From Thermococcus sp. (GTDB taxonomy: Archaea > Methanobacteriota_B > Thermococci > Thermococcales > Thermococcaceae), in the NCBI GenBank assembly GCA_027023165.1, contig JALVWX010000197.1:1-7582 (forward strand): 7,582 bases of DNA, written 5' to 3'. A program made the translations under genes and the position numbers. Of this stretch, positions 5,946 through 7,582 are shown one piece after another. The number at the start of each line of letters is the position of its first letter. Within the stretch, counting starts at the first letter, position 1. A model generated the notes under the pieces. The model was not told where the DNA came from. It was given only the letters and a program-made list of their open reading frames with translations, and made no database searches.

Positions 5946-6033
5946 GCGGGGGTTGCCAAGCCTGGTCAAAGGCGCGGGATTGAGGGTCCCGTCCCGTAGG
6001 GGTTCCGGGGTTCAAATCCCCGCCCCCGCACCA
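5946..6033 (+). tRNA. tRNA-Leu (GAG), CCA encoded
   Basis: This is an 88-nt class II tRNA. The acceptor stem is GCGGGGG/CCCCCGC, the anticodon stem CGGGA/TCCCG surrounds TTGAGGG, a long variable arm follows (about 5992-6005), the T loop is TTCAAAT, the discriminator is A and CCA is encoded (6031-6033). The anticodon GAG (5982-5984) reads CUC/CUU leucine codons. Confidence 0.96.
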
Positions 6034-6048
6034 CAACAGCCCTTGCTT
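6034..6048 (+). repeat. tRNA 3' trailer repeat, copy at tRNA-Leu
   Basis: CAACAGCCCTTGCTT directly follows the CCA and matches the tRNA-Val trailer at 14 of 15 positions. Here it leads straight into the hairpins and repeat copy 2. Confidence 0.7.
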
Positions 6049-6052
6049 CGCA

Positions 6053-6095
6053 TGTTGAGGCAAAGCCTCAACACCTTGGGAAGCTTTGCTTCCCA
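6053..6095 (+). repeat. Two tandem perfect stem-loops after tRNA-Leu
   Basis: TGTTGAGGC (6053-6061) pairs with GCCTCAACA (6065-6073) around AAA. TGGGAAGC (6077-6084) pairs with GCTTCCCA (6088-6095) around TTT. The stems are nine and eight perfect pairs and are three nt apart. The loop cores GCAAAGC and GCTTTGC are reverse complements of each other. They may act in tRNA transcript ending or be part of the repeat; no equivalent pair is preserved by tRNA-Val. Confidence 0.7.
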
Positions 6096-6221
6096 CGGAG
6101 CGCTGGCGGGAGATTGTGATTCTTTTTTGGAATGTCAAAGTGTGAGTGGATTCTTTTTACGTGGTGTTTTGGGCGTGAATTCCTTCGGTATTTGCCCTCC
6201 AGAAGAGTTCCTCTCCTTTTG
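6096..6221. other. Gene-free stretch between hairpins and repeat core
   Basis: I see no gene here. It holds two T-rich runs (ATTCTTTTTTGG at 6118-6129 and GGATTCTTTTTACG at 6158-6171) that could end transcription from tRNA-Leu. The corresponding part of copy 1 is about 70 nt after restoration of the inversion on each side of the breakpoint and is only vaguely similar. Confidence 0.4.
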
Positions 6222-6380
6222 ACGCCCTTCGGGCGTGGATTAAAGTTGAAACTGGTTGAAGGGCCAGACTTGAGGTTGAACCCCTTGAAACTTGCTATAT
6301 TTAACGGGGGCACGACTAACTTTTACTCTTTAAGGAGAAGGATACTCTTTGATCAAACTTCACTGAGCAAAGTTTCAGCG
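6222..6380 (+). repeat. Dispersed structured noncoding repeat, copy 2
   Basis: It is homologous to copy 1 at 3209-3391. It has the hairpin ACGCCC-TTC-GGGCGT (6222-6236), the identical GATTAAAGTTGAAACTG (6238-6254), AAGGG (6259-6263) pairing with CCCTT (6282-6286), AACCCCTTGAAACTT (6279-6293), GCACGACTAACTTTT (6310-6324) and TGAGCAAA (6364-6371). A further stem ACTTTGC/GCAAAGT (6429-6445) lies beyond the aligned part. The lowest hairpin pairs differ between copies but remain paired. It fills most of the gap between tRNA-Leu and the topoisomerase gene. Confidence 0.65.
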
Positions 6381-6460
6381 TTGACGGAGCAAAGGCGTGC
6401 TTTTCTAAGAATGCCAAACTTTGATGAAACTTTGCCATGCAAAGTCTCCTCCGCATGATT

Positions 6461-6467
6461 TTTATAA
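6461..6467 (+). promoter_or_regulatory. TATA box of the topoisomerase gene
   Basis: TTTATAA at 6461-6467, preceded by GATT, predicts a start of transcription near 6489 and a leader of only about 9 nt before the ATG at 6498. Confidence 0.6.
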
Positions 6468-6497
6468 CCCCTTCCCCTATCCGTTTAAGGTGTCGCC

Positions 6498-7582
6498 ATG
6501 GTCACGCTCATCATCGCCGAGAAGCCCAACGTCGCGAGAAAGATCGCCTACGCCCTCGCTGAAGGTAAACCTGTGAGAAAAACCATCGGAAAGGTGAGCT
6601 ACTACGAGTTCACCCGCGACGGGAAGAGGGTAATCGTCGCTCCGGCGGTAGGACACCTCTTCTCCCTGGCTCCCAAAGTTAAGACCTACGGTTATCCCAT
6701 CTTCGACATAGAGTGGGTGCCCGTATACGTCGCCGAGAAGGGAAAGAGCTATGCCAAGGATTACATCAAAGCCCTCGCAACCCTTGCGAAGCGGGCGGAC
6801 GAGTTCATAGTTGCCTGCGACTACGATACCGAGGGCGAGGTGATAGGCTACACGGCCCTCAAATACGCCTGCGGCGTCGATCCCTCAAATGCGAAGAGGA
6901 TGAAGTTCTCAGCTCTAACGAAGAAGGACCTCCTCAGGGCCTGGTACAACCTCGAGCCGACGATAAACTTCGGAATGGCAGACGCGGGAATAGCGCGCCA
7001 TGTTTTAGATTGGTACTGGGGCGTCAACCTCTCGAGGGCACTCACCTCGGCGATAAAGCGCGCGAGCGGCAAGTGGATGGTGCTAAGCACAGGCCGCGTC
7101 CAGGGGCCAACCCTCAAGTTCCTCGTTGACAGGGAGAAGGAGATAGAGAACTTCAAACCTACTCCCTACTGGGTCATCAAGATGCTCCTCGATAAGAACG
7201 GGGAAACCTATACCGCCATCTACGAGAGGGAGAAGATACTCGACGAGGAGGAAGCGAAGCGCATCGTGGAGGAGGCGAAGAAGGGGCCGGCGTTCGTTGA
7301 GAAGGTCGAGGTAAAGCAGCAGCAGAGAAAACCTCCGGTCCCCTTTGACCTCGGAACCCTCCAGAGGGAGGCCTACTCCGCCTTCGGCTACTCCCCGAAG
7401 AAAACCCTTGAGATAGCGCAGAAGCTCTACGAGAAGGGACTTCAGTCGTATCCGAGGACAAGCTCCCAGAAGCTCCCCAAGAACCTGAACTTCCGCTCGA
7501 TAATTCAAAACCTCGCCAAACTCCCCGAGTACAAGCCCTTTGCACACGCCCTCCTCGGAAAGGAAAAGCTCAAGCCCGTCGA
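6498..7582 (+). CDS. topA: DNA topoisomerase I (type IA, archaeal), 3' end outside window
   Basis: The visible 361 residues are the N-terminal part of a type IA topoisomerase, which relaxes negative supercoils by passing strands through a transient 5'-phosphotyrosine break. The TOPRIM domain begins at once with [16 protein letters not shown] (Glu8) and holds the Mg-binding DYDTEGE (Asp108, Asp110, Glu112). [19 protein letters not shown] and [18 protein letters not shown] are the conserved domain IV blocks. [14 protein letters not shown] and [18 protein letters not shown] lead to SYPRTSSQ with the catalytic Tyr318. The missing C-terminal part would hold the rest of the toroid and probably zinc fingers. 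There is no helicase domain before TOPRIM, so it is not reverse gyrase. The ATG at 6498 is chosen for the short spacing from the TATA box and AAGGTG at 6487-6492. Confidence 0.95.
   Translation, partial: MVTLIIAEKPNVARKIAYALAEGKPVRKTIGKVSYYEFTRDGKRVIVAPAVGHLFSLAPKVKTYGYPIFDIEWVPVYVAEKGKSYAKDYIKALATLAKRADEFIVACDYDTEGEVIGYTALKYACGVDPSNAKRMKFSALTKKDLLRAWYNLEPTINFGMADAGIARHVLDWYWGVNLSRALTSAIKRASGKWMVLSTGRVQGPTLKFLVDREKEIENFKPTPYWVIKMLLDKNGETYTAIYEREKILDEEEAKRIVEEAKKGPAFVEKVEVKQQQRKPPVPFDLGTLQREAYSAFGYSPKKTLEIAQKLYEKGLQSYPRTSSQKLPKNLNFRSIIQNLAKLPEYKPFAHALLGKEKLKPV

Noticed and set aside
3226..6254. CRISPR-like signal because the shared 17-mer ends in TTGAAACTG
   Set aside because: Only two copies exist, 3 kb apart, with no regular spacers and no cas genes. 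It is not a CRISPR array.
6132..6458. Open frame of 108 codons across repeat copy 2
   Set aside because: It does not correspond in frame to the frame across copy 1 beyond short chance stretches and lacks any recognisable domain or start signal.
7083..7547. Long open frames on the minus strand under the topoisomerase gene, and a plus-strand frame at 6713-7129
   Set aside because: They are shadow frames of a GC-rich gene; the plus-strand frame starting at 6498 carries all type IA topoisomerase motifs.

Overview
The window looks like a chromosomal segment from a hyperthermophilic euryarchaeon of the order Thermococcales, most likely Thermococcus. Four observations support this. The tRNA genes encode their CCA ends and sit about 33-37 nt downstream of TTTATAA-type TATA boxes. 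Several genes have archaeal BRE/TATA promoters with very short leaders. The gene set is typical of the order: M20D amidohydrolase, DUF835 membrane protein, glycine-rich-tailed DEAD-box helicase and archaeal type IA topoisomerase. Neighbouring genes abut or overlap. The assignment comes from reading the sequence, not from a database search.

Layout. 1-561 (+) is the 3' part of a GNAT acetyltransferase gene, which overlaps tail-to-tail by 8 bp with an M20 amidohydrolase/carboxypeptidase gene at 554-1705 (-). 1811-1917 may be a decayed gene end. 1914-2329 (-) is the 3' two-thirds of a PIN-domain (VapC-type) toxin gene, which also carries a frameshift. tRNA-Val(GAC) and tRNA-Ala(GGC) follow on the minus strand. 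A small charged protein, the likely cognate antitoxin, lies at 2735-3088 (+). The missing 5' end of the PIN toxin overlaps the antitoxin 3' end at 3043-3137 (+). A gene-free stretch (3193-3605) contains a structured repeat. Then come a DEAD-box RNA helicase (3606-4901, -), tRNA-Lys(CTT) (-), a DUF835 membrane protein (5158-5907, +) and tRNA-Leu(GAG) (+). A second gene-free stretch (6034-6497) holds another copy of the repeat, and the window ends inside a type IA topoisomerase gene (6498 onward, +).

The most interesting reading is that about 0.8 kb (roughly 2330 to 3137) has been inverted. The two PIN fragments lie on opposite strands at the two ends of this segment, do not overlap in domain coordinates, and together make one complete toxin. 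Flipping the segment back restores the toxin gene. It also places tRNA-Val, with its 3' trailer, directly upstream of repeat copy 1. That is the arrangement of tRNA-Leu and repeat copy 2, and the two tRNAs share a near-identical 15-nt trailer. Two independent signals therefore support the inversion. They also point to a dispersed, tRNA-associated structured element: a hairpin with an apparent compensatory base-pair change, a 17-nt identical stretch, a second conserved pairing, and many GCAAAG/CTTTGC inverted pairs. I do not recognise this element by name and cannot tell whether it is an RNA, a decayed mobile element or a recombination site.

The remaining genes are housekeeping or metabolic and do not form one pathway. 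The helicase and topoisomerase handle RNA and DNA structure, the amidohydrolase acts on peptides or N-acyl amino acids, and the acetyltransferase and DUF835 protein have unknown substrates.
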